Below are positions 38,539 to 50,879 of a DNA stretch of 64,000 nt, one piece after another (within the stretch, counting starts at the first letter, position 1; each line of letters starts with the position of its first letter). Under the pieces are notes generated by a model. That model had not been told where the DNA came from, did no database searches, and saw nothing but the letters and a program-made list of their open reading frames with translations. The position numbers were made by a program, and so were the translations under genes. Location of the stretch: assembly GCF_004798905.1 (NCBI RefSeq), contig NZ_SDMO01000003.1, forward strand, positions 1 to 64,000, read 5' to 3'. The DNA comes from Halomonas borealis. Its GTDB lineage: Bacteria > Pseudomonadota > Gammaproteobacteria > Pseudomonadales > Halomonadaceae.

Positions 38539-38608
38539 CCTCTCGCCTCTCGCCTCTCGCCTCTCGCCTCTCGCCTCTCGCCTCTCGCCTCTCGCCTCTC
38601 GCCTCTCG
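38539..38608 (+). repeat. ten tandem copies of a 7-bp repeat
   Basis: CCTCTCG is repeated ten times without interruption (70 bases), followed by an imperfect eleventh copy (CCCTTCG). It lies between ald and trpS. Copy number of such repeats changes by slippage and could alter trpS leader spacing, but nothing proves a role. Confidence 0.95.
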
Positions 38609-38691
38609 CCCTTCGCGCTCGAGTCGGTCGCCTTGGCCGGGGCGCCGCGTTACCATGGCGGGCATTCGAGAGTCAGCAGAGTTCCGCCTTC

Positions 38692-39717
38692 ATGAGCGCA
38701 TCGTCCGACAAGACCCGTGTGTTGACGGGAATCACCACCACCGGCACCCCTCACCTCGGCAACTACGTCGGGGCCATCAAGCCTGCCATCACGGCGAGCC
38801 AGGACCCCAGCGTCCAGTCCTACTATTTCCTCGCTGACCTGCATGCCCTGATCAAGTGCCAGGACCCCAAGCGGGTCCAGCAGTCGCGTCTGGAGATCGC
38901 CGCCACCTGGCTGGCACTGGGGCTCGATACCGACAACGCCATCTTCTATCGCCAGTCGGACATCCCCGAGATCGCCGAGCTGAACTGGATGCTGTCCTGC
39001 GTCTGCTCGAAGGGCTTGATGAACCGCGCCCATGCCTACAAGGCGGCGGTGGCGGAGAACGAGGAAACCGGCAGCCCGGACCCGGATCGCGGTATCACCA
39101 TGGGGCTGTTCGGCTACCCGGTGCTGATGGCGGCGGACATCCTGATGTTCAATGCCGACAAGGTGCCGGTGGGGCGCGACCAGGTCCAGCATATCGAGAT
39201 GGCGCGTGACATGGGCGGTCGCTTCAATCATCTCTTCAAGGGCCAGTACTTCTCCCAGCCCGACGCGGTCGTCGACGAGCGGGTCCAGGTGCTCAACGGC
39301 CTGGACGGTCGCAAGATGTCCAAGAGCTACGAGAACACCATCCCGCTGTTCGTCTCCGAGAAGAAGCTGCTCAAGCTGGTGCGCAAGATCAAGACCAACT
39401 CGTTGGAGCCCGGCGAGCCCAAGGATCCGGACACCTGCACCCTGTTCCAGATCTACTCGGCCTTCGCCAGCGTCGAGGACGCCGCGGCCATGCGTGTCGA
39501 GTATGCGAATGGCATCGGCTGGGGCGAGGCCAAGAACCGGCTCTTCGAGCAGCTGAACGCGCAACTGAGCGAGCCCCGCGAGCGTTACCAGGCGTTGCTG
39601 GAAGACCCCGGCCACATCGAGCAGGTGCTGCGCCAGGGGGCCGAGCGAGCCCGCGCCGAGGCCGCTCCCGTCATGGATCGCCTGCGCGAGGCGGTCGGGC
39701 TGGGGCGCTTCGTCTAA
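38692..39717 (+). CDS. trpS: tryptophanyl-tRNA synthetase
   Basis: A 341-residue class I synthetase. HIGH-like motif is TPHLGNYVGAI, the specificity region includes DLHALIKCQD, and the KMSKS loop is RKMSKSYENTI. Length is typical of the bacterial TrpS type. The ATG at 38692 (MSASSDKTRVLTGITTTG) fits. It stands alone, with the 7-bp repeat upstream and a strong hairpin after it. Confidence 0.97.
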   Translation: MSASSDKTRVLTGITTTGTPHLGNYVGAIKPAITASQDPSVQSYYFLADLHALIKCQDPKRVQQSRLEIAATWLALGLDTDNAIFYRQSDIPEIAELNWMLSCVCSKGLMNRAHAYKAAVAENEETGSPDPDRGITMGLFGYPVLMAADILMFNADKVPVGRDQVQHIEMARDMGGRFNHLFKGQYFSQPDAVVDERVQVLNGLDGRKMSKSYENTIPLFVSEKKLLKLVRKIKTNSLEPGEPKDPDTCTLFQIYSAFASVEDAAAMRVEYANGIGWGEAKNRLFEQLNAQLSEPRERYQALLEDPGHIEQVLRQGAERARAEAAPVMDRLREAVGLGRFV

Positions 39718-39744
39718 CCCCGGTTTCAGGTGTTGAGATTGGCG

Positions 39745-39776
39745 GCGGCGCCTCCGACCTTGGTCGGGGGCGCCGC
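39745..39776 (+). terminator. hairpin after trpS
   Basis: GCGGCGCCTCCGACC and GGTCGGGGGCGCCGC form a 15-bp stem (one G-T pair) with a 2-base loop. No T-run follows, so this may be an mRNA-end stabiliser or a weak terminator between trpS and maeA. Confidence 0.6.
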
Positions 39777-39847
39777 TGTGATAGAGTACCGGCCAAGGCG
39801 CCGCAGAGCGCCACGGCCCGCACCCCGACATGGAAAGAGAGAACTTG

Positions 39848-41527
39848 ATGACCAGCGAAGCCAAGCGTCCCCTCTATGTGCCCTACGCCGGGCCGCCTCT
39901 GCTCGAGATGCCCCTGCTCAACAAGGGTAGCGCCTTCACCCGCGAGGAGCGCTTCGAGTTCAACCTGATCGGCCTGTTGCCGCAGAACGTCGAGACGATC
40001 GAGGAGCAGGCCGAGCGGGCCTATCGCCAGTATCGCCAGTGCCAGACCGACCTGGATCGCCACATCTACCTGCGTGCCATCCAGGACGACAACGAGACCC
40101 TCTACTTCCGTCTGGTCTCCGAGCATCTCGAGGAGATGCTGCCGATCATCTATACCCCGACGGTGGGGCAGGCCTGCGAAGAGTTCTCCAACATCTACCG
40201 CAATCACCGTGGGCTGTTCATCTCCTACACCGATCGCGGCCGCATAGACGACATCCTGCGCAGCGCCACCAAGGACCGGGTGAAGGTGATCGTGGTCACC
40301 GACGGCGAGCGTATCCTCGGGCTTGGCGACCAGGGCATCGGCGGCATGGGGATCCCCATCGGCAAGCTGTCGCTGTATACCGCCTGTGGCGGCATCAGCC
40401 CGGCCTACACGCTGCCGATCCAGCTCGACGTGGGCACCAATAACCAGACCCTGCTCGACGATCCCATGTACATGGGCTGGCATCATCCGCGGATCTCCCA
40501 GGAGGAGTATGACGCCTTCATGGCCGAGTTCATCTCCGCCGTGAAGCGCCGCTGGCCGAGCGTGCTGCTGCAGTTCGAAGACTTCGCCCAGACCAACGCC
40601 CTGCCGCTGCTTCACCGTTATCGCGACGAGCTGTGCTGCTTCAACGACGACATCCAAGGCACCGCTTCGGTCTGCGTGGGCACCCTGATGGCCGCCTGCA
40701 AGGCGCGTGGCGAGGGCGTCGGCGACCAGCGCGTGGCGGTCGTCGGCGCCGGTTCGGCCGGCTGCGGCATCGCCGAGCAGATCGTGGTGGCCATGCAGGC
40801 CGAAGGGCTCTCCGAGCGCGAGGCGCGTCGGCGCATCTACATGGTCGACCGCGAGGGGCTGGTGACCGAGAATCAGGACTGGCTGCGCGACTTCCAGCGC
40901 CGCCTGGCGCAGGCCCCGGCGCTGGTCGCCGAGTGGGACGGCCAGGCACTGTTGGAGGTGGTCCGGCGGGTCAAGCCAACGGTGATGCTCGGCGTCAGCG
41001 GTCAGCAAGGCATCTTCACCGAGGAGGTGATCCGCACCATGCACGCGGGCTGTGCCTCGCCGTTGGTGATGCCGCTGTCCAACCCGACCTCCCGCGCCGA
41101 GGCGGTGCCCGAAGACGTGATCCGCTGGACCGACGGCCAGGCGATGGTCGCCACCGGCAGCCCCTTCCCGCCGGTGGAGCACGCGGGCCGCTCCTACCCG
41201 ATCGCCCAGTGCAACAACGCCTACATCTTCCCGGGCATCGGCCTCGGGGTGGTCGCTTCCGGCGCCAATCGCATCACCGATGCCATGCTGATGGCCGCCT
41301 CCCGGGCGCTGGCCGATGCGGCGCCGGTGGCCAAGACTGGCCAGGGTGCGGTGCTGCCGGCGCTCGCCGATATCCGCGAGCTGTCCAAGGCGATCGCCTT
41401 CGAGGTGGGTGTCGAGGCCCAACGTGAGGGGGTGGCGCTCAAGTCCGATGAGCAGACCCTGCGCGATGCCATCGAGCGTCACTTCTGGACGCCGGAGTAT
41501 CGCGCCTACCGTCGTCGCTCCTTCTAA
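39848..41527 (+). CDS. maeA: NAD-dependent malic enzyme (SfcA/MaeA type)
   Basis: A 559-residue enzyme that oxidatively decarboxylates malate to pyruvate with NAD. The active-site Tyr lies in [19 protein letters not shown]. The metal-binding/catalytic region is [34 protein letters not shown], and the NAD loop is [17 protein letters not shown]. The C-terminus lacks the phosphotransacetylase-like domain of MaeB, so it is the short NAD type. The start at 39848 ([13 protein letters not shown]) is preferred over 39830. It converges with acnA across a shared terminator. Confidence 0.94.
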   Translation: MTSEAKRPLYVPYAGPPLLEMPLLNKGSAFTREERFEFNLIGLLPQNVETIEEQAERAYRQYRQCQTDLDRHIYLRAIQDDNETLYFRLVSEHLEEMLPIIYTPTVGQACEEFSNIYRNHRGLFISYTDRGRIDDILRSATKDRVKVIVVTDGERILGLGDQGIGGMGIPIGKLSLYTACGGISPAYTLPIQLDVGTNNQTLLDDPMYMGWHHPRISQEEYDAFMAEFISAVKRRWPSVLLQFEDFAQTNALPLLHRYRDELCCFNDDIQGTASVCVGTLMAACKARGEGVGDQRVAVVGAGSAGCGIAEQIVVAMQAEGLSEREARRRIYMVDREGLVTENQDWLRDFQRRLAQAPALVAEWDGQALLEVVRRVKPTVMLGVSGQQGIFTEEVIRTMHAGCASPLVMPLSNPTSRAEAVPEDVIRWTDGQAMVATGSPFPPVEHAGRSYPIAQCNNAYIFPGIGLGVVASGANRITDAMLMAASRALADAAPVAKTGQGAVLPALADIRELSKAIAFEVGVEAQREGVALKSDEQTLRDAIERHFWTPEYRAYRRRSF

Positions 41528-41594
41528 GGCGGCGCCGATTCCTGGCGGCGCCCTGCGCGCAGCGCTCGCGGCCTGATGGCAGGCCATGAATCAG

Positions 41595-41629
41595 AACGCC
41601 CCCGCCGGCTGAGCCGGCGGGGGCGTTTT
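41595..41629 (+). terminator. bidirectional terminator between maeA and acnA
   Basis: AACGCCCCCGCCGGCT and AGCCGGCGGGGGCGTT form a 16-bp stem with a one-to-three base loop. TTTT follows on the + strand. It serves the convergent maeA and acnA transcripts. Confidence 0.88.
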
Positions 41630-41651
41630 GCTGCGCGGGAGCGGTCGGCGA

Positions 41652-44399
<2,748 letters not shown>

Positions 44400-44513
44400 G
44401 GTGGGCCTCCTGTCACGGGAGAAATGATCGAACCATCCTGGTCCTGTCCTGTACTTACATGGTCATGATAGAAGGCCTTTTCAACCACCGCGCCGGCAAC
44501 GGCGTCGCGACCC

Positions 44514-44543
44514 TTGAAATGACGGCGGTGGTCCCCATATATC
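44514..44543 (+). promoter_or_regulatory. probable promoter for the CPXCG protein gene
   Basis: TTGAAA (44514-44519), 18 bases, TATATC (44538-44543), 34 bases before the ATG at 44578. A GGAGG ribosome site lies between. The rest of the 178-base gap holds the acnA upstream region, where I see no clear promoter. Confidence 0.5.
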
Positions 44544-44577
44544 TTGGCAGCGACCCAGGCCGGGGAGGTAGGTATTC

Positions 44578-44787
44578 ATGCACGAGGAAGCGCTGGACAG
44601 CCAGGCGGTGCGCTGCCCTTACTGCGATGCGGGGTTCGAGCTGTTGATCGATGTCTCGCAGGGGAGCCACGCGACCTGGGAGGACTGCCCGCAATGCTGC
44701 GCGCCGATTCAGCTGCGCATCGAGGTGTCGCTCGTCAGCGGCGAGCTCGAGTCGCTCGCCTTGGGGCGCGACGACGAGGTGCTGTGA
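44578..44787 (+). CDS. CPXCG-motif cysteine-rich zinc protein
   Basis: A 69-residue protein with two zinc knuckles, CPYC (residues 13-16) and CPQC (37-40). It matches the 'CPXCG motif-containing cysteine-rich' family of small bacterial proteins, of unknown function. The second knuckle has CPQCC where Gly is usual. It is well placed with its own ribosome site and promoter. Confidence 0.85.
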   Translation: MHEEALDSQAVRCPYCDAGFELLIDVSQGSHATWEDCPQCCAPIQLRIEVSLVSGELESLALGRDDEVL

Positions 44788-44860
44788 GCCGACGAGCCTC
44801 TCCGGCACCACCATCGATTTTGACTATCCGTGCCATTGACTCGCTTCAGTGGTACGGCGA

Positions 44861-44886
44861 GGATGCCTGATTTAGCGTAGGCATCC
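44861..44886 (+). promoter_or_regulatory. inverted repeat upstream of the peroxiredoxin gene
   Basis: GGATGCCT and AGGCATCC are perfect 8-bp arms with a 10-base spacer (GATTTAGCGT), 46 bases before the prx ATG. It could be an operator or a leader hairpin. It does not resemble a classic OxyR box. Confidence 0.45.
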
Positions 44887-44932
44887 CGCACCACTCACCC
44901 TGAGTGTCACCTACGATTGCAAGGAGATTCGC

Positions 44933-45535
44933 ATGAGCGTACTGGTTGGACGTCAAGCCCCGGATTTCGAAGCCGCGGCCGTGCTGGGCAACGGCGACAT
45001 CGTCGAGAACTTCAAGCTGTCCGACAGCAACGGCAAGCTGCGCGTGCTGTTCTTCTGGCCGCTGGACTTCACCTTCGTGTGCCCGTCCGAGATCATCGCC
45101 CACGACAACCGTCTGGCCCAGTTCAAGGAGCTCGGTGTCGAGGTGATCGGTGTGTCCATCGATTCCCAGTTCACTCACCACGCCTGGCGCCTGACCTCGC
45201 CGGAGAAGGGCGGCATCGGTGAAGTCGGTTTCCCGATCGTGGCCGACGTCAAGCACGAGATCACCCAGGCCTACGGCATCGAGCACCCGGAAGCCGGCGT
45301 CGCCATGCGCGGCTCCTTCCTGATCGACGAGAACGGCGATGTCCAGCACCAGGTGGTCAACAACCTGCCGCTGGGCCGCAACGTCGACGAGATGCTGCGC
45401 ATGGTCAAGGCCCTGCAGTTCCACCAGAAGAACGGTGAAGTCTGCCCGGCCGGCTGGGATGAAGGCCAGGAAGGCATGAAGGACACCGCCGAGGGTGTCG
45501 CCAGCTACCTGGGCAACCACGCCGGCGCCCTCTAA
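44933..45535 (+). CDS. typical 2-Cys peroxiredoxin (AhpC/Prx1 family)
   Basis: A 200-residue thiol peroxidase reducing H2O2 and peroxynitrite. The peroxidatic Cys50 is in FTFVCPSEI and the resolving Cys171 in GEVCPAGW, so the enzyme is a disulfide-linked obligate dimer. The loop GGIG is present, but the C-terminal YF motif of hyperoxidation-sensitive enzymes is replaced by YLGNH. The next gene is trxB, a plausible route for its electrons through thioredoxin. The ATG at 44933 follows AAGGAG closely. Confidence 0.95.
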   Translation: MSVLVGRQAPDFEAAAVLGNGDIVENFKLSDSNGKLRVLFFWPLDFTFVCPSEIIAHDNRLAQFKELGVEVIGVSIDSQFTHHAWRLTSPEKGGIGEVGFPIVADVKHEITQAYGIEHPEAGVAMRGSFLIDENGDVQHQVVNNLPLGRNVDEMLRMVKALQFHQKNGEVCPAGWDEGQEGMKDTAEGVASYLGNHAGAL

Positions 45536-46612
<1,077 letters not shown>

Positions 46613-46727
46613 ACCAGCGGCAAGGTACAAGGCTCGGGAGGCGAGGAAAGGCTCCAGGGGGGGGAAGGCGTGACAGGGTCCCCGGTGTCGTCGCCGATCC
46701 AACCTGGCGCCTGGTAGCTGGCAGCGG

Positions 46728-46973
46728 TCAATAGTGTGGTGGCACCTCGTCGTCCGGGCGGGGTGCCGTCGTGTCGGCCTCCTGCAATGCCTGGCGTTGC
46801 TCCCTCAGCTTGTGCTGCATCAGCTCGTTGAGCCGCTCGAGCTTCATCAGGCGCTTCTCCTGGGTGGCCACCGCCTGGTCCAGGGTATCCAGCCAGTGCT
46901 CCTGGTAGGCCAGTCGGCTCTCCAGGGCCTCGAGCCGTGCGGCCTGGTCGGAGGGCGTGTCTGTATCGTGCAT
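46728..46973 (-). CDS. slyX: SlyX-family protein
   Basis: An 81-residue coiled-coil protein ([20 protein letters not shown], then a Gln-rich helix) ending in the family's invariant PPHY. SlyX was named for lysis-related genetics next to slyD; its function is unknown. The region between trxB and slyX (46613-46727) holds a degenerate G/A-rich stretch related to the 38.5-kb 7-bp repeat, and no gene. Divergent from the cold-shock gene. Confidence 0.88.
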   Translation of the reverse strand: MHDTDTPSDQAARLEALESRLAYQEHWLDTLDQAVATQEKRLMKLERLNELMQHKLREQRQALQEADTTAPRPDDEVPPHY

Positions 46974-47157
46974 GATAGACTCCTTATGCCGTGTCTATGC
47001 TCGTCATGTCGCGGCTCGCCTTGGCCCTGTCCGAACGCCGTGTTTCGCCGCGGCGTTCGGCTGGTCGAGGGCTGCCGGGTCGGGGGCGGCCGCATGGCCG
47101 TTTGGTGCCCCGATCTCATTACATCCGTTTCCTACGACAAGAGAGCATCCGAGGTTT

Positions 47158-47616
47158 ATGAATCGAAAGGTCGTGTTTCGTTGCAGTATCGTCAGCCTGC
47201 TGCTGGCCGCGCCGGCGCCGTTGCTGATCGCCTTGTTCGTCCAGCTGGCCGGGGGCGAGCTGTCGCGTGGTCTGTTCGCCGAGGTCGGCGGCCTGACGGT
47301 GGTCTATGTCGCCGCGGCCCTGGCGGTCTTGCTGTTGTTGCTGATGGCCACCCTGGTGATCAACGCCTTGACGCCCCAGCTGTCCAACATCGCCGAGGTC
47401 GAGGACGACGGTCGGGAGATCGGCGAGGTCAAATGGTTCAACGTCAACAAGGGTTATGGCTTCATCACCCGCGACAGTGGCGAGGATGTCTTCGTCCATT
47501 TCCGTGCCATTCGCGGTCGCGGGCACCGTACCCTGGCCGAGGGCCAGAAGGTGAAGTATCACGTGTCACGCAATGAACGGGGGTTGCAGGCCGACGACGT
47601 CACCGTCATCACCTGA
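47158..47616 (+). CDS. membrane-anchored cold-shock-domain protein
   Basis: A 152-residue protein with two hydrophobic helices (about residues 8-30 and 46-72) followed by a C-terminal cold-shock domain. The RNA-binding surface is intact: [18 protein letters not shown] with RNP1, then DVFVHF with RNP2. Cold-shock domains bind single-stranded nucleic acid; the anchor would put it on the inner face of the membrane. Proteins of this layout occur in pseudomonads and relatives, without known role. The start at 47158 is the ATG after GAGG, just before the first helix. Confidence 0.85.
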   Translation: MNRKVVFRCSIVSLLLAAPAPLLIALFVQLAGGELSRGLFAEVGGLTVVYVAAALAVLLLLLMATLVINALTPQLSNIAEVEDDGREIGEVKWFNVNKGYGFITRDSGEDVFVHFRAIRGRGHRTLAEGQKVKYHVSRNERGLQADDVTVIT

Positions 47617-47645
47617 AACTGGCCTGCGCTCGATCATATGGCGTT

Positions 47646-47827
47646 GGAAGGTCGTCTCGAGATACTGAAGTAAACTCCGCTCTCTCGGCGACCTTCCGCT
47701 GGTGACCCACACGGAAGTGGGAAATGCGATAGCCCGTAGGGAACGGGCTTAGCCCTGATCTTCGCTCGGCACAGTTTTCCCCGTTCCTGTCTAGACGACA
47801 ACGCCCCGCCTTCGCGGGGCGTTGTCG
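47646..47827 (+). ncRNA. possible structured RNA ending in a strong terminator
   Basis: The 218-base gap between convergent genes holds four hairpins on the + strand. First, GGAAGGTCG (47646) pairs with CGACCTTCC (47689-47697), with CGAGA/TCTCG inside. Second is CCCAC-ACGGAA-GTGGG (47706-47721). Third is AGCCCGT-AGGGA-ACGGGCT (47731-47749). The last is a 14-bp terminator stem, CGACAACGCCCCGC (47796) with its complement ending 47827, then TTT. Two loops present GGA, as in CsrA/RsmA-binding RNAs. I see no convincing promoter, so it may also be just the 3' region of the cold-shock mRNA. It is not a recognised family. Confidence 0.4.
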
Positions 47828-47834
47828 TTTCGGG

Positions 47835-48221
47835 TCACTGCCCCGAGTCGGGCCAGTCGATGGTGGCCTCACCGCCGTCCGGCAGCACCTGCAGGAAATG
47901 GTCGGGGGCGTCGCCGGGCTGCCAGCCCCCCAGTGAGCAGCGCACCTCGCAGCCGAGCCGCCCCGCGGCGGCGCGGGCGAACTCGGCGTCGGTGGGCCAG
48001 GGCGATTCGCCGCTGTCCAGCCATAGGCTGGCGAAGCCATCGGCGGCCTTTTCGATCAGCAGCACCGGAATCTCGGCCCCGCCGTGGCGGCCTTGGGTGC
48101 GCCAGCGATGCTTGCCGGCCGAGGCCATGGGCGCGGCGTCGATGGCGTCGCCGAGCCAGGCGTTCAGGGCCTCGGGCTCGATACGGGCCAGGTAGATCTC
48201 GATGTCGGGATAGCGTTCCAT
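47835..48221 (-). CDS. unknown conserved protein upstream of the dap run's end
   Basis: A 128-residue soluble protein beginning MERYPDIEIYLARIEPEAL with a Trp/Gly-rich second half (LGGWQPGDAPDHFLQVLPDGG). I recognise no domain, metal site or signal. The gap to dapE, which precedes it on the same strand, is 7 bases, so it is almost certainly the last gene of the dapE transcript. Codon use matches its neighbours. The function cannot be inferred beyond co-expression with lysine/diaminopimelate synthesis. Confidence 0.75.
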   Translation of the reverse strand: MERYPDIEIYLARIEPEALNAWLGDAIDAAPMASAGKHRWRTQGRHGGAEIPVLLIEKAADGFASLWLDSGESPWPTDAEFARAAAGRLGCEVRCSLGGWQPGDAPDHFLQVLPDGGEATIDWPDSGQ

Positions 48222-48228
48222 GGTGTCC

Positions 48229-49404
48229 TCAGGGGCGTGATGTGCCGTCGGCGAACAGCCGCGTCATGATCGCTTCGTAGACGCGGCTGAGGTCGTCGAG
48301 GTCGTCGGCACGGACCCGTTCGTTGACCTTGTGGATGGTGTCGTTGCGCGGGCCGAGTTCGACGACCTGGCTGCCCAGGGTGGCGATGAAGCGGCCATCG
48401 GAGGTGCCGCCGGCCGTGGACAGCGTGGGGCGGTGGCCCATCACGTCCTCGACGCCGTCGACCGCGGCGTCCACCAGCTCGCCTTCCGCGGTCAGGAAGG
48501 GCTCGCCGTTGAGGGTCCAGTCGATATGGAAGTCCAGGCCATGGTCGGCGAGGATCGCCTCGGTGCGCTCGCGCAGCGTCTCGTGGGTCAGGGCGGTGGA
48601 ATAGCGGAAGTTGAACACCACCTCCACCTCGCCGGGGATGACGTTGGTGGCGCCGGTGCCCGAGCGGATGTTGGAGATCTGGAAGCTGGTTGCCGGGAAG
48701 GAATCGCTGCCGCCGTCCCAGTGTTCGTGTACCAGGGCGTCGAGTGCCGGGGCGGCCTCATGGATCGGGTTGCGCGCCATGTGCGGATAGGCCACATGGC
48801 CCTGCACGCCCCTGACGTGCAGCACGCCGCCCAGTGAGCCGCGGCGGCCGTTCTTGATCACATCGCCGAGCCGTTCGGTCGAGGAGGGCTCGCCGACGAT
48901 GCAGTAGTCGAGGCGCTCGTGGGCCTCGCGCAGGTGCTCGACCACGGCGCGAGTGCCGTCCACCGCCGGGCCTTCCTCGTCGGAGGTGATCAGGAAGGCC
49001 AGGCGCCCCGAATGATCGGGATGGGCCGTCACGAAGCGCTCCACGGCGGTGAGCATGGCGGCCAGGCTACCCTTCATGTCGGCGGCACCGCGACCGCACA
49101 GCATGCCGTCATCATCGATGCGCGGCTCGAAGGGCGGATACTGCCAGTGTATGTCGGGGCCGCTGGGCACCACATCGGTGTGGCCGGCGAAGGCCAGCAC
49201 CGGGCCATGGTGGCCGCGCACCGCCCAGAAGTTCTCGACGTCGCCGAACGGCAGGCGCTCGACGGTGAAGCCGAGGGCCTCCAGGCGGTCGATCATCAGG
49301 TCCTGGCAGCCCAGGTCGTCGGGGGTCACGGAAGGGCGGCGCATCAGCGCCATGGCGAGGTCGAGGGTCGGGGATAGCGAGGCATCGGAGAGGGTCGAGG
49401 TCAT
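48229..49404 (-). CDS. dapE: succinyl-diaminopimelate desuccinylase
   Basis: A 391-residue di-zinc M20 hydrolase removing succinate from N-succinyl-L,L-diaminopimelate. Zinc ligands and catalytic residues lie in [25 protein letters not shown] and [11 protein letters not shown]; the C-terminal His is in [24 protein letters not shown]. It supplies meso-diaminopimelate for peptidoglycan and lysine. Part of a leftward dapC-yffB-dapD-dapE run. Confidence 0.95.
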   Translation of the reverse strand: MTSTLSDASLSPTLDLAMALMRRPSVTPDDLGCQDLMIDRLEALGFTVERLPFGDVENFWAVRGHHGPVLAFAGHTDVVPSGPDIHWQYPPFEPRIDDDGMLCGRGAADMKGSLAAMLTAVERFVTAHPDHSGRLAFLITSDEEGPAVDGTRAVVEHLREAHERLDYCIVGEPSSTERLGDVIKNGRRGSLGGVLHVRGVQGHVAYPHMARNPIHEAAPALDALVHEHWDGGSDSFPATSFQISNIRSGTGATNVIPGEVEVVFNFRYSTALTHETLRERTEAILADHGLDFHIDWTLNGEPFLTAEGELVDAAVDGVEDVMGHRPTLSTAGGTSDGRFIATLGSQVVELGPRNDTIHKVNERVRADDLDDLSRVYEAIMTRLFADGTSRP

Positions 49405-49455
49405 GCGGGATTCCGGCGGGCCGAACCCCGGCGCCCGAAGGCGCCGGGGCAGGGC

Positions 49456-50481
49456 TCAGTTGTGGGCGTGCAGGGCGTCGTTGAGCGCGATGGCGCTCTT
49501 GTTGGTCAAGCACTCGATGCGGCCGTTCTGGGAATTACGGCGCAGTAGCAGGTCGTCCTGGCCGGCCAGTTCGCGGGCCGCCACGACCTGGGCTTGCTGG
49601 CCCTGATCGTCGAGCACGGCAACCTTGGCGCCGGCGGTGAGGTAGAGGCCGGCCTCCACGGTGCAGCGGTCGCCGAGCGGGATGCCGATGCCGGCGTTGG
49701 CGCCGATCAGGCAACCTTCGCCGACCTTGATCACGATGTTGCCTCCGCCGGACAGGGTGCCCATGGTGGAGCAGCCGCCGCCCAGGTCGGAGCCCTTGCC
49801 GACCATCACGCCGGCGGAGATGCGGCCCTCGATCATGCCCGGGCCCTCGGCGCCGGCGTTGAAGTTGACGAAGCCCTCGTGCATCACGGTGGCGCCTTCG
49901 CCGAGGTAGGCGCCCAGGCGCACCCGGGCGGTGTCGCCGATGCGCACGCCGGCCGGCACCACGTAATCGGTCATCTTGGGGAACTTGTCGACGCAGTCCA
50001 CCGACAGGGTCCGGCCTTCGAGGCGGGCCTTGAGGCGGCGGCTCGGCAGTTCCTCGATGTCGATCGGGCCCTCGCTGGACCAGGCGATGTTCCGCAGCAG
50101 GCCGAACATGCCGGTCAGGTCGGTGCCGTGGGGCTTGACTAGACGATGCGACAGCAGGTGCAGCTTGAGATAGACCTCGGGGGCGCTCTGCGGCGGGGCG
50201 TCCTCGCGGATGAAGGTCGCCACCAGCGGGCGCCGGCTGGTCGCCAGGGCCTCGGCGAGCTCGGCCTGATCGGCGTGACCGGCGGCCTTCAGGGCCTCGG
50301 CGAGTTCGTTGCATTGTTCGGGCAAGAAGCTGATCGCGGCATTGCCGGCGGGGGCGTCGAGCACCCTGGCGGCGGCCTCGATCAGGGCGTCGTCGGGGTT
50401 CAGCAGCGGCGCCGGATAGTAGATTTCCAGCCAGTTGCCCTGGGTGTTCTGGGTGCCGATTCCGAGTGCAAAGCTTTGCAT
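49456..50481 (-). CDS. dapD: tetrahydrodipicolinate N-succinyltransferase
   Basis: A 341-residue acyltransferase with a left-handed β-helix of hexapeptide repeats (VRIGDTARVRLGAYLGEGATVMHEGFVNFNAG, then GKGSDLGGGCSTMGTLSGG). It transfers succinyl from succinyl-CoA to tetrahydrodipicolinate. The length matches the long Pseudomonas-type DapD, not the 274-residue E. coli form. It lies 51 bases before dapE on the strand. Confidence 0.94.
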   Translation of the reverse strand: MQSFALGIGTQNTQGNWLEIYYPAPLLNPDDALIEAAARVLDAPAGNAAISFLPEQCNELAEALKAAGHADQAELAEALATSRRPLVATFIREDAPPQSAPEVYLKLHLLSHRLVKPHGTDLTGMFGLLRNIAWSSEGPIDIEELPSRRLKARLEGRTLSVDCVDKFPKMTDYVVPAGVRIGDTARVRLGAYLGEGATVMHEGFVNFNAGAEGPGMIEGRISAGVMVGKGSDLGGGCSTMGTLSGGGNIVIKVGEGCLIGANAGIGIPLGDRCTVEAGLYLTAGAKVAVLDDQGQQAQVVAARELAGQDDLLLRRNSQNGRIECLTNKSAIALNDALHAHN

Positions 50482-50525
50482 GAGGTGTCATCTCGCATCA
50501 GGGGAAGGATCGGGCCGTGGCCCGC

Positions 50526-50864
50526 CTAGAGGTCGTCGTAGTCGCCGTCGCGGTATCCGACGAGGATGTCATCGCCGGTGTCGAGCAGCGGGCGCTTGAG
50601 CAGGGTGGGGTGGGCCAGCATCAGGGCGCGGGCCTGGTTGGCGTCGATGTCCGTCTTGTCGTCGTCGGGCAGTTGACGCCAGGTGGTGCTGCGCTTGTTG
50701 AGCAGGGTCAGCACCGGCACCCGTTCGAGAAGGTGCTCGAGCAGTACGGCAGACAGGCCGTCTTCGCGCAGGTCGTGGAACTGGAAGGGCTGCCCCTGGG
50801 TTTCCAGGGACTTGCGCGCGCGGCGGCAGGTGTCGCAGTTCTTGATGCCGAACAGCGTCATCAT
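50526..50864 (-). CDS. ArsC/Spx-fold reductase-like protein, YffB type
   Basis: A 112-residue thioredoxin-fold protein of the ArsC family (MMTLFGIKNCDTCRRARKSL) with a CxxC motif (CDTC) and the C-terminal PTLLKRPLL of the YffB group. In E. coli yffB sits beside dapE; here the gene lies within the dap run. The reaction is unknown, perhaps glutathione-linked thiol reduction. M1 and M2 are both possible starts. Confidence 0.88.
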   Translation of the reverse strand: MMTLFGIKNCDTCRRARKSLETQGQPFQFHDLREDGLSAVLLEHLLERVPVLTLLNKRSTTWRQLPDDDKTDIDANQARALMLAHPTLLKRPLLDTGDDILVGYRDGDYDDL

Positions 50865-50879
50865 GGTGTTCTCTCCTGA

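Noticed and set aside
38539-38608. CRISPR array
   Set aside because: Units are 7 bases, uninterrupted and without spacers; no cas genes.
38499-38837. An ORF reading through the heptamer array (SPLASRL repeats)
   Set aside because: The repeat gives open frames on both strands by chance of its 7-base period; no ribosome site or conservation signal.
39671-41587. A 638-codon open frame opposite the malic enzyme gene
   Set aside because: Shadow of maeA in a GC-rich genome; no recognisable domain.
47646-47827. 6S RNA or a cobalamin riboswitch
   Set aside because: No closing stem with central bubble for 6S, and only a short GGGAA match to the cobalamin aptamer; the downstream genes are convergent.
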